The notes below the pieces were generated by a model. That model saw nothing but the letters and a program-made list of their open reading frames with translations, did not search any database and had not been told where the DNA came from. Both the position numbers and the translations under genes were made by a program. From Faecalibacterium sp. I4-1-79 (GTDB lineage: Bacteria > Bacillota > Clostridia > Oscillospirales > Ruminococcaceae), in the NCBI RefSeq assembly GCF_023347235.1, contig NZ_CP094467.1, forward strand, positions 744,001 through 808,000: a DNA stretch of 64,000 nt, written 5' to 3'. Shown one piece after another: positions 48,035-56,901 of the stretch; positions within the stretch are counted from its first letter, which is position 1; every line of letters begins with the position of its first letter.

Positions 48035-48952
48035 ATGAAAATCATTGTCACAGGCTGCAAGGGGCAGCTGGGCACAGAGCTGCTCAAGCAGCTGCAGGAG
48101 GGCCGCAGCGAGCTGGGTCCCATCCCCGAAAAGCTGCTCAACGCTACGGTGATCCCGGTGGATCTGCCGGAGCTGGATATCTCCAACTACAGGATGGTGG
48201 ACGAGTTCGTGCGGCGCAACCGCCCGGATATCATCATCAACTGCGCCGCCTACACCAACGTGGACGGGTGCGAGGTGCACCACGACGATGCCTTTAAGGC
48301 AAACGCCCTTGGCCCCCGCAATCTGGCGCAGGCTGCCGAAAAAACCGGCGCACGGCTGGTGCACGTTTCCACCGACTATGTGTTCTCCGGTCGGGAGAAC
48401 GGCGGCATCCCGCAGGATGAAGCCACCCTGCCCGGGCCCATCAGCGCCTACGGCTCTACCAAGCTCATGGGCGAAAAGTATGTGGAGCGGTTCTGCCACC
48501 GCCACTTCATCGTGCGCACCGCATGGCTGTACAGCTACTACGGCAAAAACTTTGTCAAGACCATCGTGAACGCGGGCAAAAAGTTCGGCAAGCTGGAGGT
48601 GGTCAACGACCAGTGCGGCAACCCCACCAACGCTGCCGACCTCGCCCACGAGATCTTGCAGCTGTGCGTGACCCACGAGTACGGCCTGTACCACTGCACC
48701 GGCGAGGGCATCTGCTCGTGGTACGATTTTGCTGCCGAGATCATCCGCCTTTCCGGTGTGGACGCTACCGTTGCCCCCTGCACCAGCGAGGAGTACAAGG
48801 CAAAGCACCCGGACAGCGCCGACCGCCCCAAGTGGAGCGCACTGGACAACCGGATGCTGCGCTGCACCGTGGGCAACGATGTCCGCGACTGGAAGGATGC
48901 GCTGGCCTGCTTCTTCGCCCACTGGGACGGCGAAAACGGCATGAAGGGCTGA
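48035..48952 (+). CDS. rfbD: dTDP-4-dehydrorhamnose reductase
   Basis: 305 residues. MKIIVTGCKGQLGTELLKQL gives the Rossmann nucleotide motif; LVHVSTDYVFSGRENGGIPQ and AYGSTKLMGEK hold the catalytic Thr-Tyr-Lys (YxxxK). RFCHRHFIVRTAWLYSYYGK follows. It reduces dTDP-4-keto-L-rhamnose to dTDP-L-rhamnose with NAD(P)H, the last step of the pathway. It lies 22 bases after rfbA in the same operon. Confidence 0.95.
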   Translation: MKIIVTGCKGQLGTELLKQLQEGRSELGPIPEKLLNATVIPVDLPELDISNYRMVDEFVRRNRPDIIINCAAYTNVDGCEVHHDDAFKANALGPRNLAQAAEKTGARLVHVSTDYVFSGRENGGIPQDEATLPGPISAYGSTKLMGEKYVERFCHRHFIVRTAWLYSYYGKNFVKTIVNAGKKFGKLEVVNDQCGNPTNAADLAHEILQLCVTHEYGLYHCTGEGICSWYDFAAEIIRLSGVDATVAPCTSEEYKAKHPDSADRPKWSALDNRMLRCTVGNDVRDWKDALACFFAHWDGENGMKG

Positions 48953-48996
48953 GAAAAAACTGAAAATCCCCCCTGCGGAAGAACTGAGGATGTATC

Positions 48997-49449
48997 ATGT
49001 TTGATGCGATTTTTGGCAGATCTGTCAAGATATTAAAGATCCTTGCAAAGGTGCAGTGTGTGCTGGCCTTTGTGCTTGCATCCATGCTGTGCGGCGCGGT
49101 CCATGAAATGCTGAAGCCTTTCAGCCGGTTTTCAGCCATCGTGCTGGGGCTGGTGGTCGCCGTGGTGTTCTGGGTGCTGCAAATGTTCCTTGCATGGGCG
49201 CTGTACGCCTTCGCGGAGCTGGTGGAGTACACCAAAGAGACCCACAAGGAGCTCAGCAACATGAGCGAGGGTCTGGCACGGTACACCCAAGCCACCTATG
49301 AGGAGCTTCACAGCATGAACAAAGGGCTGGAAGCATACACCGACGCCATGGGCAAGACCATGAACAGCATTGTGGCAAAGTACTGCTGCGCCGAGGAGGA
49401 ACGCGCCCGCGCCGCAGCCCGCCCGCAGTCCGGGGACAACAACAAATAA
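48997..49449 (+). CDS. Small membrane protein in the rml operon (150 aa)
   Basis: Two hydrophobic segments, ILAKVQCVLAFVLASMLCGA (about 16-35) and IVLGLVVAVVFWVLQMFLAW (about 48-67), are followed by a polar helical tail (MSEGLARYTQATYEELHSMN) of about 80 residues ending in charged residues. No enzymatic motif. It is placed between rfbD and rfbB where rfbC often stands, but it is not an epimerase. It may be unrelated to rhamnose synthesis. Confidence 0.8.
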   Translation: MFDAIFGRSVKILKILAKVQCVLAFVLASMLCGAVHEMLKPFSRFSAIVLGLVVAVVFWVLQMFLAWALYAFAELVEYTKETHKELSNMSEGLARYTQATYEELHSMNKGLEAYTDAMGKTMNSIVAKYCCAEEERARAAARPQSGDNNK

Positions 49450-49469
49450 ATAAAGAGGGATACTGACCT

Positions 49470-50534
49470 ATGAAAACCTATCTGATCACCGGCTGTGCCG
49501 GTTTTATCGGTTCCAACTTTGTGCACTATATGCTCAAAAAATACCCGGAGATCCTGCTGGTCAATCTGGATAAGCTGACCTACGCGGGCAATCTGGAAAA
49601 TCTGAAGGACGTGGAGGGCGACCCCCGCCATGTGTTCGTGCAGGGCGATATCTGCGACAAGGAGCTGGTGGAGAGCCTGTTTGCAAAGTACGATTTCGAC
49701 TACGTCATCAACTTTGCCGCCGAGAGCCATGTGGACCGCTCCATCAAGAACCCCGAAATTTTTGTGCAGAGCAACGTGATGGGCACTGTCAACCTGCTGC
49801 AGCGCGCCAAGGAGGCATGGTACGACGCCGATGCCAAGACTTGGAAGGAAGGCAAGAAGTACCTACAGGTGTCCACCGATGAGGTGTACGGCGCTCTGGG
49901 TGCAGACGGCTTCTTTATGGAGACCACGCCCCTGTGCCCCCACAGCCCCTACTCCTCCTCCAAGGCCAGCGCCGATATGTTCGTCATGGCCTTCCACGAC
50001 ACCTACGGCATGCCGGTGAACATCACCCGCTGCTCCAACAACTACGGCCCCTACCAGTTCCCGGAGAAGCTGATCCCCCTGATGATCAACAACGTCAAGC
50101 ACCACAAGCAGCTGCCCGTCTACGGCGACGGTATGCAGATCCGCGACTGGCTGTATGTGGAGGATCACTGCAAGGCCATTGATATGGTGGCAAACGGCGG
50201 CAAGATCGGCGAGGTGTACAACGTGGGCGGCCACAACGAGCGCCCCAACATCTTCATCGTCAAGACCATCATCAACCAGCTGCACGACCGCCTGCAGGAC
50301 GAGGGCATCAGCGAGGAGCTGATCAAGCACGTCGCCGACCGTCTGGGCCACGACCGCCGCTACGGCATCGACCCCACCAAGATCAAGAACGATCTGGGCT
50401 GGTACCCCGAAACTCCCTTTGAGAAGGGCATCGTGCTGACCATCGACTGGTACCTGAACCACGAGGAGTGGATGAACCACGTCACCAGCGGCGATTACCA
50501 GAACTACTATCAGGATATGTACAAGAATAAGTAA
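49470..50534 (+). CDS. rfbB: dTDP-glucose 4,6-dehydratase
   Basis: 354 residues. MKTYLITGCAGFIGSNFVHY is the GxxGFIG NAD-binding motif; STDEVYGALGADGFF, HSPYSSSKASADMFVMAFHD with YxxxK, and CSNNYGPYQFPEKLIPLMIN are RmlB signatures. It converts dTDP-glucose to dTDP-4-keto-6-deoxyglucose, the second step to dTDP-rhamnose. Twenty bases after the membrane protein gene; followed by a strong terminator. Confidence 0.97.
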   Translation: MKTYLITGCAGFIGSNFVHYMLKKYPEILLVNLDKLTYAGNLENLKDVEGDPRHVFVQGDICDKELVESLFAKYDFDYVINFAAESHVDRSIKNPEIFVQSNVMGTVNLLQRAKEAWYDADAKTWKEGKKYLQVSTDEVYGALGADGFFMETTPLCPHSPYSSSKASADMFVMAFHDTYGMPVNITRCSNNYGPYQFPEKLIPLMINNVKHHKQLPVYGDGMQIRDWLYVEDHCKAIDMVANGGKIGEVYNVGGHNERPNIFIVKTIINQLHDRLQDEGISEELIKHVADRLGHDRRYGIDPTKIKNDLGWYPETPFEKGIVLTIDWYLNHEEWMNHVTSGDYQNYYQDMYKNK

Positions 50535-50550
50535 CAGATTGTAAATTTGA

Positions 50551-50588
50551 ACTCCCTCTGCACCGTGAGATGCAGAGGGAGTTTTTGG
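50551..50588 (+). terminator. Terminator of the rml operon
   Basis: ACTCCCTCTGCA pairs fully with TGCAGAGGGAGT; TTTTT follows. Confidence 0.9.
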
Positions 50589-51330
50589 TTGGGGCACGAA
50601 CCCTCTCAGTCACCTGCGGTGACAGCGCCCCCGAAGGGGGAGCGCGCCCTCTCAGTCAAGCCCTGTCGGGCTTGCCAGCTCTCCCAAAGGGAGAGCCAAG
50701 AGCACTGCCGGAAACTTTCTCATTACACTTAAAACTTTAGCAACGAGCCTTAGACCTTGGCTCTCCCTTTGGGAGAGCTGGCGCGGGAGCGCCTGAGAGG
50801 GCGCAGCAAGGCTAATGGGTGCTGCCCCTCATCCGGCGCTGCGCGCCACCTTCCCCCGGCGGGTGAAGGCTTCAGCGGCGGCGGCAATGTTTCCGGCAGC
50901 ACCCAAAGGCTCCCCCTTGGGGGAGCTGTCGCGCAGCGACTGAGGGGCTATAAATGGAGAAGCGAAAAAAGCGTTAAAGCGATAGCGCCGACTGGCGCAG
51001 CGCTAGCTTTTTTGTGCTTCGACTTCTTCTTTAGGTTTGTTAAGGGCGAGGAGCCCTTGGAAACGGGTTGCGGCACCCAGCATCCGCTTCGTGCCTTGGG
51101 CGGCACTCGCGTCTTGCTGGCCGCTGCCCCAACAACTCCTCCCTGTTTCCGCCGCTGGCGGCGGTCGTCGTCGTTGCTGTTGCGGGGTGGGTGGAGTCCA
51201 GAGGTAGGGAGGGGGGAGTCGGAACACCCCTCCCTGCCTCTGGCCCAGCGGAGCGTCCCTGCACGCTGACGGCAGGCAAAAACTTTCCCCGCGGAGCGGC
51301 GCGCATTCTAAATCGTCCCGCTCCCGGTGG
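50589..51330. repeat. Block of dispersed palindromic repeats, R1
   Basis: Many short palindromes such as AGCTCTCCC/GGGAGAGCC and GGCTCCCCC/GGGGGAGC. The part 50677-50802 recurs directly at 53167-53296; 50942-51036 and about 51178-51312 recur inverted at 57538-57632 and about 57382-57507. No genes in 50589-51307; open frames here are chance. Confidence 0.8.
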
Positions 51331-51907
51331 TCTCCACCACAAAATCCGCGTTTTCGGCTATGCCGTACTGCGCAAAGTACCCCTCCTCCAGCGGCACCCA
51401 CCGGGCGGCAAAATCCGCGTAGCGGGCGCCCTCCCGCGCCTGTAAGCGCCGGGTCTGCTCGGCCTTGGTGCAGGTCACAAACACCCGCAGCGTCTCGTAG
51501 GGGTGCAGCAGCGGGTGGTGGCTGTAACTGCCCTCTAAAATCACCAGCGGCTGCGCGGGCAGCTGTGCCGGGGGCAGATAAGCCCCCTCCCGGCAGCTGT
51601 ACGCCCGGTAGTCCACCGTCTGCCCCGCGTAGGCCGGGCGCAGGGCTTCGTCCCGCAGACGGGTAAGGTCCATGTTGGCGCAGGGGGTGTGTGCCCAGTC
51701 CGGGCTGCGCCGGGCGGGCGGCAGGTAGAAATCATCCGTGCGCAGCAGGGTGCAGCCGGGCAGCTGCGCCGCCAGTGCGTTGGCAAGGGTGGTCTTGCCG
51801 CTGCCGCAGCGGCCGTCCAGCGCCAGCACCAGCGGGCGGGTGGGCTTTTGCGCCAGCGCAGCGGCAACCAGCGCAGACAGGGTGGACGCGGTGATGGGTG
51901 TGGGCAT
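51308..51907 (-). CDS. Uridine kinase-like P-loop kinase (199 aa)
   Basis: LVLALDGRCGSGKTTLANAL is a Walker A P-loop; LLRTDDFYLPPARRSPDWAH has the DDFY pattern of uridine kinase and CoaA-like proteins; PLVILEGSYSHHPLL is Walker B-like. It would phosphorylate a nucleoside or similar small molecule. AGGAGG eight bases before the ATG at 51907 sets the start. The last few codons (ending TTGSGTI) fall in the repeat block R1, so the native C-terminus may have been replaced. Divergent from the DUF3793 gene. Confidence 0.82.
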   Translation of the reverse strand: MPTPITASTLSALVAAALAQKPTRPLVLALDGRCGSGKTTLANALAAQLPGCTLLRTDDFYLPPARRSPDWAHTPCANMDLTRLRDEALRPAYAGQTVDYRAYSCREGAYLPPAQLPAQPLVILEGSYSHHPLLHPYETLRVFVTCTKAEQTRRLQAREGARYADFAARWVPLEEGYFAQYGIAENADFVVETTGSGTI

Positions 51908-52035
51908 GGGTTTGGCCTCCTTGGCAGGGTGCGCCCCAAGGGGCAGACCCGAGAATACCCCGATTATATCATAACCGCCGCCGGAAGGGTAGCACGGACG
52001 CGGTTTGTCATAAATAACTTTTTTGCCGGAAGGGC

Positions 52036-52088
52036 TTGACACGCCCCGCTGCGGTGTGGTACACTACTGACGTTAGAAATAACTAACC
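52036..52088 (+). promoter_or_regulatory. Promoter with DtxR-type operator for the DUF3793 gene
   Basis: TTGACA (52036-52041), 18-bp spacer, TACACT (52060-52065). At the expected start of transcription lies GTTAGAAATAACTAACC (52072-52088), a near palindrome sharing TAACTAAC with the feo control region; binding by the iron-dependent regulator at 56902 is likely. Confidence 0.65.
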
Positions 52089-52155
52089 ATGTGAGACCCC
52101 ACCGGCAGTGCCCGCAGCCCGGGCGTGCTGCTTCTTTTTTTGAAGTGATGGTTAG
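52083..52155 (+). promoter_or_regulatory. Structured 5' leader of the DUF3793 gene
   Basis: CTAACCAT (52083-52090) and ATGGTTAG (52148-52155) close a structure that contains GCAGTGCCCG/CGGGCGTGCTGC and a run of seven T. The inner hairpin resembles a terminator, so this leader may attenuate expression. Confidence 0.4.
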
Positions 52156-52227
52156 CTGCGTCTTACTTATAACAGCCCGGCATCCGGGGCACACTGACCC
52201 TGACACCGCCGCCAAAGGAGAACCGCC

Positions 52228-52815
52228 ATGGAGCGTGATTTTGAGACCGTAATGATCGAACAATGTGCCCCGGTACTGGCGGGGCTGAAGCCTGCGGGGC
52301 TGTTCCGCTACGAAACGCGCGACCGTGCCGATCTTGCCCGGCGGGTGGCGGGCTGGAACGCCCAGCTGAACCCCAAGGGCTTGCAGGTGCGGGTGCTGCG
52401 GGGGTGCATTGCTACCCGGCAGTATCTGGTGTACGTCTACCGCGCCGCCAAGCTGCAAACGGTGCTGGCAGATGCCGCCGTGCGCGGCTTTTTAGCCCGG
52501 GAGGGCTACCGTCTGCCGGAGGACGCCGCAGACTGCGGTGCCTTGCTCGACCAGCTCAGCCTGCGTCTGTGCTGTGCGGCAGAGGCGGCGGATTTCCCTC
52601 ATGAGATCGGGGTATTTCTGGGCTATCCGCTGGAGGACGTGGTGGGCTTTATCCGCCACCGGGGCAAGTGCTTTACCTGCTGCGGGTGCTGGAAGTCCTA
52701 CGGCGACCCCGCCGCCGCCCAGCAGCACTTTGACCAGCTGGCCAAGTGCACGGCGGTGTACCTGCGGCTGTTCCACAGCGGCACGCCTATTTTAAAGCTG
52801 GCAGTGGCCGCCTGA
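52228..52815 (+). CDS. DUF3793 family protein (195 aa)
   Basis: MERDFETVMIEQCAPVLAGL and HEIGVFLGYPLEDVVGFIRH are the known DUF3793 start and core, followed by KCFTCCGCWKSYGDPAAAQQ with a cluster of Cys. Family members lie near iron-transport and flavodoxin genes in gut Firmicutes; here a DtxR-like operator and the feo operon nearby agree. A role in iron-linked metabolism is inferred; the reaction is unknown. AAAGGAG before the ATG. Confidence 0.88.
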   Translation: MERDFETVMIEQCAPVLAGLKPAGLFRYETRDRADLARRVAGWNAQLNPKGLQVRVLRGCIATRQYLVYVYRAAKLQTVLADAAVRGFLAREGYRLPEDAADCGALLDQLSLRLCCAAEAADFPHEIGVFLGYPLEDVVGFIRHRGKCFTCCGCWKSYGDPAAAQQHFDQLAKCTAVYLRLFHSGTPILKLAVAA

Positions 52816-52908
52816 AAAATTGATATTCTCTTTTCAAATACTCTCTTTTATCCTGGCAACTCTCCTATGCATCCGACACAGGAGAGAGCGATCCTCCTTT
52901 TTACACAT

Positions 52909-52947
52909 GACCGCCCGGTGCAGTTTTGACCCCTGTGCCGGGCGGTC
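52909..52947 (+). terminator. Stem-loop after the DUF3793 gene
   Basis: GACCGCCCGG pairs with CCGGGCGGTC; T-tract weak (GTGTGTTT). Confidence 0.55.
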
Positions 52948-53460
52948 GTGTGTTTGGGGGACGATTTTGAATGCGCTCCGCGTTGCTCTGCGCATAAATA
53001 GCGGAAAGATTATTTATAATTTCGGGATAGCGGAGCGCCTGCGGGCGCTCCGCTATCCCATTTTCACGGGAGGGGGTCGTGGAGGGAAACGGCATTTGCA
53101 ACGCCGCTTTCTGCGAAAGCGCGGCGCTGCGGGGCAGCAGGCTCGCCCTCTCAGTCACCTGCGGTGACAGCTCTCCCAAAGGGAGAGCCAAGAGCACTGC
53201 CGGAAGCTTTCTCATTGCACCTAAAACTTTAGTGATGAACTTTACGGCTTGGCTCCCCCTTTGGGGGAGCTGGCGCGGGAGCGCCTGAGAGGGCGAGGAC
53301 GTTTGCGGGAGCGAACCCTCTCCGTCTTTGCTTCGCAAATCCACCTCCCCCGAAAGGGGGAGGTTTTGCTCTACTTACCGGAAGGAGCCGAAAAGCTCCC
53401 CCTTCGGGGGAGCTGGCATCGAGCGCAGCGAGATGACTGAGAGGGTTCTTCTCTCGTCAC
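52948..53460. repeat. Block of dispersed palindromic repeats, R2
   Basis: About 52962-53150 is an inverted relative of 57755-57945 (shared GCGGCGCTGCGGGGCAGCAG and the terminal CGCTTTCTGCG). 53167-53296 repeats 50677-50802 directly. The stretch holds no gene. Confidence 0.8.
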
Positions 53461-53506
53461 CCTGCCCTATAAAAGGGCAAAACGACCCTCTGAAAATGTA
53501 AACATT

Positions 53507-53684
53507 GGCTAACTTTTACTTCAAAAAATAGAGTTAGTTATTGATGATTTTGATAAAAATGCAGGGCGATACCGGCATAAATTTTGTTTGTTCATATAAA
53601 CTAACTATGAGATATGAAAAAACTATTGACAAGCTTGGTTAGCAGCGGTAAACTATCTACGCTGATAGTTACGGCTGACTAACC
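53507..53684 (+). promoter_or_regulatory. feo promoter with several DtxR-type operators
   Basis: TTGACA (53626-53631), 17-bp spacer and TAAACT (53649-53654). GTTAG/CTAAC half-sites occur at 53507, 53533, 53600, 53638 and 53679; GGTTAG sits inside the spacer and AACTATC/GATAGTT overlaps the -10 and start. Iron-bound regulator would block polymerase here. Confidence 0.65.
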
Positions 53685-53726
53685 ACCGCAGCATCACATA
53701 TTTTTCAAGGGAAGGGGAGCACAGCG

Positions 53727-53942
53727 ATGATGCCTTTGACGATGACAAAAGCAGGCGAGACCGTCACCATCCGCAGGATCAGCGGCAAGGACGAGGTGCG
53801 GCTGCATCTGGCCGAGCTGGGGTTCGTGGTTGGCAGCGAGGTGACCGTGGTCAACGAGATCGCGGGCAACCTGATCGTGCAGGTCAAGCAGAGCCGGCTG
53901 GCACTGGATAAGACCATGGCAAGCCGCATCATGGTGGACTGA
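53727..53942 (+). CDS. feoA: FeoA-type SH3-like protein 1
   Basis: 71 residues with the FeoA core: MTKAGETVTIRRISGKDEVR, LHLAELGFVVGSEVTVVNEI and IVQVKQSRLALDKTMASRIM. FeoA is a small SH3-fold partner of the FeoB transporter. Two adjacent feoA genes are common in Firmicutes. AGGGGAG before the ATG. First gene of the feo operon. Confidence 0.92.
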   Translation: MMPLTMTKAGETVTIRRISGKDEVRLHLAELGFVVGSEVTVVNEIAGNLIVQVKQSRLALDKTMASRIMVD

Positions 53943-53994
53943 GGCAGCGCCTTCCCGGTGCTGCATGAAATACTGCAAGGGAGGAACGAGTACG

Positions 53995-54216
53995 ATGAAA
54001 ACACTGAAAGACGTAAAGGTGGGCGAGACCGCCACCGTGGCACGGCTGCACGGCGAAGGCCCGGTGAAGCGCCGCATCATGGATATGGGCATCACCAAGG
54101 GGGTGCAGATCTATGTGCGCAAGGTAGCGCCGCTGGGCGACCCCATGGAGCTTACCGTGCGCAACTACGAGCTGAGCGTGCGCAAGGCCGACGCTGAGAT
54201 GATCGAAGTGGTCTGA
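53995..54216 (+). CDS. feoA: FeoA-type SH3-like protein 2
   Basis: 73 residues: MKTLKDVKVGETATVARLHG, EGPVKRRIMDMGITKGVQIY and VRNYELSVRKADAEMIEV, a normal FeoA domain distinct from the first. GGGAGG precedes the ATG at 53995. It lies 52 bases after the first copy and 30 before feoB, so the three are one transcript. Confidence 0.93.
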   Translation: MKTLKDVKVGETATVARLHGEGPVKRRIMDMGITKGVQIYVRKVAPLGDPMELTVRNYELSVRKADAEMIEVV

Positions 54217-54246
54217 TACGACCAAAAGGGAGGAAAGGTATCCGCA

Positions 54247-56433
54247 ATGAGCATTAAAATTGCACTGGCCGGCAACCCGAACTGCGGCAAAACGACCCTG
54301 TTCAACAACCTGACCGGCTCCAACCAGTATGTGGGCAACTGGCCCGGCGTGACCGTGGAAAAAAAGGAAGGCAAACTCAAGGGCGACAAGGACGTGATCA
54401 TTCAGGACCTGCCCGGCATCTACTCACTGTCCCCCTACACGCTGGAAGAGGTGGTCTCCCGTACTTACCTTGTGAAGGAGAAGCCCGACGCCATCCTGAA
54501 CATCATCGACGGCACCAACATCGAGCGCAACCTCTACCTGACCACCCAGCTCATCGAGCTGGGCATCCCGGTGGTCATGGCTGTGAACATGATCGACTTG
54601 GTGCGCAAGAACGGCGATAAGATCGACCTGAAGAAGCTGAGCGCAGAGCTGGGCTGTCAGGCAGTGGAGATCAGCGCGTTGAAGGGCGAGGGCACCGAGG
54701 CCGCCGCAAAGGCTGCGGTAGCCGCCGCCAAGGCCGGCAAGACCGGCGAGCTGCCCCATGTGTTCACCGGCAGTGTGGAGCACGCCATTGCCCACATCGA
54801 AGAGTCCATTCAGGGCAAGGTGGACGACCGCTTCCTGCGCTGGTACGCCGTCAAGCTCTTCGAGCGGGACGACAAGGTGCTGGAAGAGCTGAAGCTGGAC
54901 AAGGCACTGGTGGACCACATCGACGAGCACATTCAGGACTGCGAAAAAGAGATGGACGATGACGCCGAGAGCATCATCACCAACCAGCGCTACGCCTACA
55001 TCAACACCGTGGTGGGCAAGGCTGTCAAGAAGAAGGCCCGCGTGGAGCACCTGACCGTTTCCGATAAGATCGACCGGATCGTCACCAACCGTGTGCTGGC
55101 ACTGCCCATCTTTGCAGTGGTGATGTACCTGATGTACTCCCTGTCCATGGGCACCTCCATTGCGGACGGCGGCTGGGCCATCGGTACCTTTGCCACCGAC
55201 TGGACCAACGATGTGCTGTTCGGTGAGATCGTTCCCAATGCGCTGGGCGGCTTTTTGGAGAGCATCGGCGTGGCGGGCTGGCTGTACGGCCTGATCATGG
55301 ACGGCATCGTGGCCGGTGTGGGCGCGGTGCTGGGCTTTGTGCCCCAGATGCTGGTGCTGTTCTTCCTGCTGTCCATTCTGGAGGATGTGGGCTATATGTC
55401 CCGTGTGGCCTTTATCATGGACCGCATCTTCCGCAAGTTCGGCCTTTCCGGCAAGAGCTTTATCCCGGTGCTGGTGGGCACCGGCTGCGGCGTGCCGGGC
55501 GTTATGGCAAGCCGTACCATCGAGAACGAGCGTGACCGCCGCATGACCATCATGACCACCTGCTTCATCCCCTGCGGCGCAAAGATGCCCATCATCGGCC
55601 TGATCGCCGGTGCACTGTTCGGCGGTTCTTCGCTGGTGGCAGTGTCTGCCTACTTCATCGGCATGGCAGCCATCATCTGCTCCGGCATCATGCTGAAAAA
55701 GACCAAGCTCTTCGCAGGTGATCCCGCTCCCTTCGTCATGGAGCTGCCCGCCTACCATGTGCCCGCATGGGGCAACGTGCTGCGGGCAACTTGGGAGCGC
55801 GGCTGGTCCTTCATCAAGCGCGCAGGCTCTGTGATTTTGCTCGCTACCGTTGTGCTGTGGTTTATGCAGGGCTTCGGCTTCGAGAACGGTGCCTTCGGTA
55901 TGGTCGAGGATCAGGACAACTCCGTGCTGGCTGCTATCGCTACCAAGGTCGCATGGATCTTTGCACCTCTGGGCTTCGGCAACTGGCGTGCAACCGTCGC
56001 TTCCGTCTCCGGCCTGATTGCAAAGGAGAACGTGGTTGGTACCTTCGGTGTTCTGTATCACTTCGGCGGCGAGCTGTCTGAGAACGGCGACGAGATCTGG
56101 GCTGCTGTTGCGAAGGACTACACCGCTCTGTCCGCTTACGCCTTCATGATCTTCAACCTGCTGTGCGCTCCCTGCTTTGCTGCTATGGGCGCCATCAAGC
56201 GCGAGATGAATAACGGCAAGTGGACGGCCATCGCCATTGGTTACATGTGTGCTCTGGCTTACTGCGCTGCGCTGGTGGTGTATCAGCTGGGCGGCCTTAT
56301 CACCGGCGAGGTGCACTTCGGCCTGTTCACCGTGGTGGCTGTTGTGGTGCTGGCAGCGTTTATCTACCTGATGGTGCGCCCCAACAAGTACGCAAACAAC
56401 AACGAAGTAAAGCTGGATACTTCCCGCATCTGA
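54247..56433 (+). CDS. feoB: Ferrous iron transporter FeoB
   Basis: 728 residues. The G-domain shows GNPNCGKTTLFNNLTGSNQY (G1), VTVEKKEG (G2), DLPGIYSL (G3), NMIDL (G4) and SALKGEG (G5). The membrane part has the two gate motifs, with CGVPGVMASRTIENERDRRM, TIMTTCFIPCGAKMPIIGLI and about eight to ten hydrophobic segments. It imports Fe(II) at the inner membrane with GTP as control. The neighbours are feoA genes, a FeoB-associated protein and a DtxR-like repressor. Confidence 0.97.
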   Translation: MSIKIALAGNPNCGKTTLFNNLTGSNQYVGNWPGVTVEKKEGKLKGDKDVIIQDLPGIYSLSPYTLEEVVSRTYLVKEKPDAILNIIDGTNIERNLYLTTQLIELGIPVVMAVNMIDLVRKNGDKIDLKKLSAELGCQAVEISALKGEGTEAAAKAAVAAAKAGKTGELPHVFTGSVEHAIAHIEESIQGKVDDRFLRWYAVKLFERDDKVLEELKLDKALVDHIDEHIQDCEKEMDDDAESIITNQRYAYINTVVGKAVKKKARVEHLTVSDKIDRIVTNRVLALPIFAVVMYLMYSLSMGTSIADGGWAIGTFATDWTNDVLFGEIVPNALGGFLESIGVAGWLYGLIMDGIVAGVGAVLGFVPQMLVLFFLLSILEDVGYMSRVAFIMDRIFRKFGLSGKSFIPVLVGTGCGVPGVMASRTIENERDRRMTIMTTCFIPCGAKMPIIGLIAGALFGGSSLVAVSAYFIGMAAIICSGIMLKKTKLFAGDPAPFVMELPAYHVPAWGNVLRATWERGWSFIKRAGSVILLATVVLWFMQGFGFENGAFGMVEDQDNSVLAAIATKVAWIFAPLGFGNWRATVASVSGLIAKENVVGTFGVLYHFGGELSENGDEIWAAVAKDYTALSAYAFMIFNLLCAPCFAAMGAIKREMNNGKWTAIAIGYMCALAYCAALVVYQLGGLITGEVHFGLFTVVAVVVLAAFIYLMVRPNKYANNNEVKLDTSRI

Positions 56434-56457
56434 TAGAAACGAAAGGGTGTGTACTGT

Positions 56458-56613
56458 ATGACGGAATTTATTGCAACAAACTTTAATCTGCCCACCATCA
56501 TCGTGGCAGCGCTGGTATTCGGCGCGCTGGGCTGGGTCGTATGGCACACCCACAAGCACGGCGGCGGCTGCAGCTGCGGCGGCGATTGCAGCCACTGTAA
56601 GGGCTGCCACTAA
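56458..56613 (+). CDS. FeoB-associated Cys-rich membrane protein (51 aa)
   Basis: MTEFIATNFNLPTIIVAALV, one membrane segment (IIVAALVFGALGWVVW), then THKHGGGCSCGGDCSHCKGC ending in His. The Cys/His-rich tail and position match the FeoB_associated family, thought to help in handling iron at the transporter. It lies 24 bases after feoB. Confidence 0.92.
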   Translation: MTEFIATNFNLPTIIVAALVFGALGWVVWHTHKHGGGCSCGGDCSHCKGCH

Positions 56614-56632
56614 ACACTGAACACTGAACCAG

Positions 56633-56793
56633 GGTGCATCTGAAAAGTCGAAAATTTAGTCTATTTCTACAAGCACAGCTGGCTTTTGCGTTAAACAGCC
56701 TTGAAATCCACAAAGGATTCCTGCGGCTATTTGCCTTAAATCCCGCTTGTGCTTGCGAAATATCCGTCATTTTCTTTGTTTTCAGATACACCT
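56633..56793. repeat. MITE-like inverted-repeat element, 161 bp
   Basis: Ends GGTGCATCTGAAAA and TTTTCAGATACACC match at 13 of 14 positions as inverted repeats; inner ACAAGCACA/GTGCTTG pairing is visible. No coding frame. A short non-autonomous element is the simplest reading. Confidence 0.6.
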
Positions 56794-56797
56794 TAGG

Positions 56798-56834
56798 AGC
56801 GCGGGCTGAAACTCTCGGCTCGCGCTCTTTTTTA
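56798..56834 (+). terminator. Terminator of the feo operon
   Basis: GAGCGCG/CGCGCTC with GGC/GCT pairs inside, then TTTTTT. Confidence 0.85.
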
Positions 56835-56901
56835 AGCAAAACAAAGTTAGCTTATGATAACACCGGGCAGGCCCCGGCGCGTAAAAAGGAGAGTGACCGG
56901 T

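Noticed and set aside
51003-51401. Open frames in the palindromic repeat block, and those at 57249-57711
   Set aside because: They translate repeats present in both orientations; no gene features.
54424-56610. Minus-strand open frame of 728 codons opposite feoB
   Set aside because: Pure shadow of feoB; composition (His, Gln, Ala) is typical of reverse-strand translation and no start site is present.
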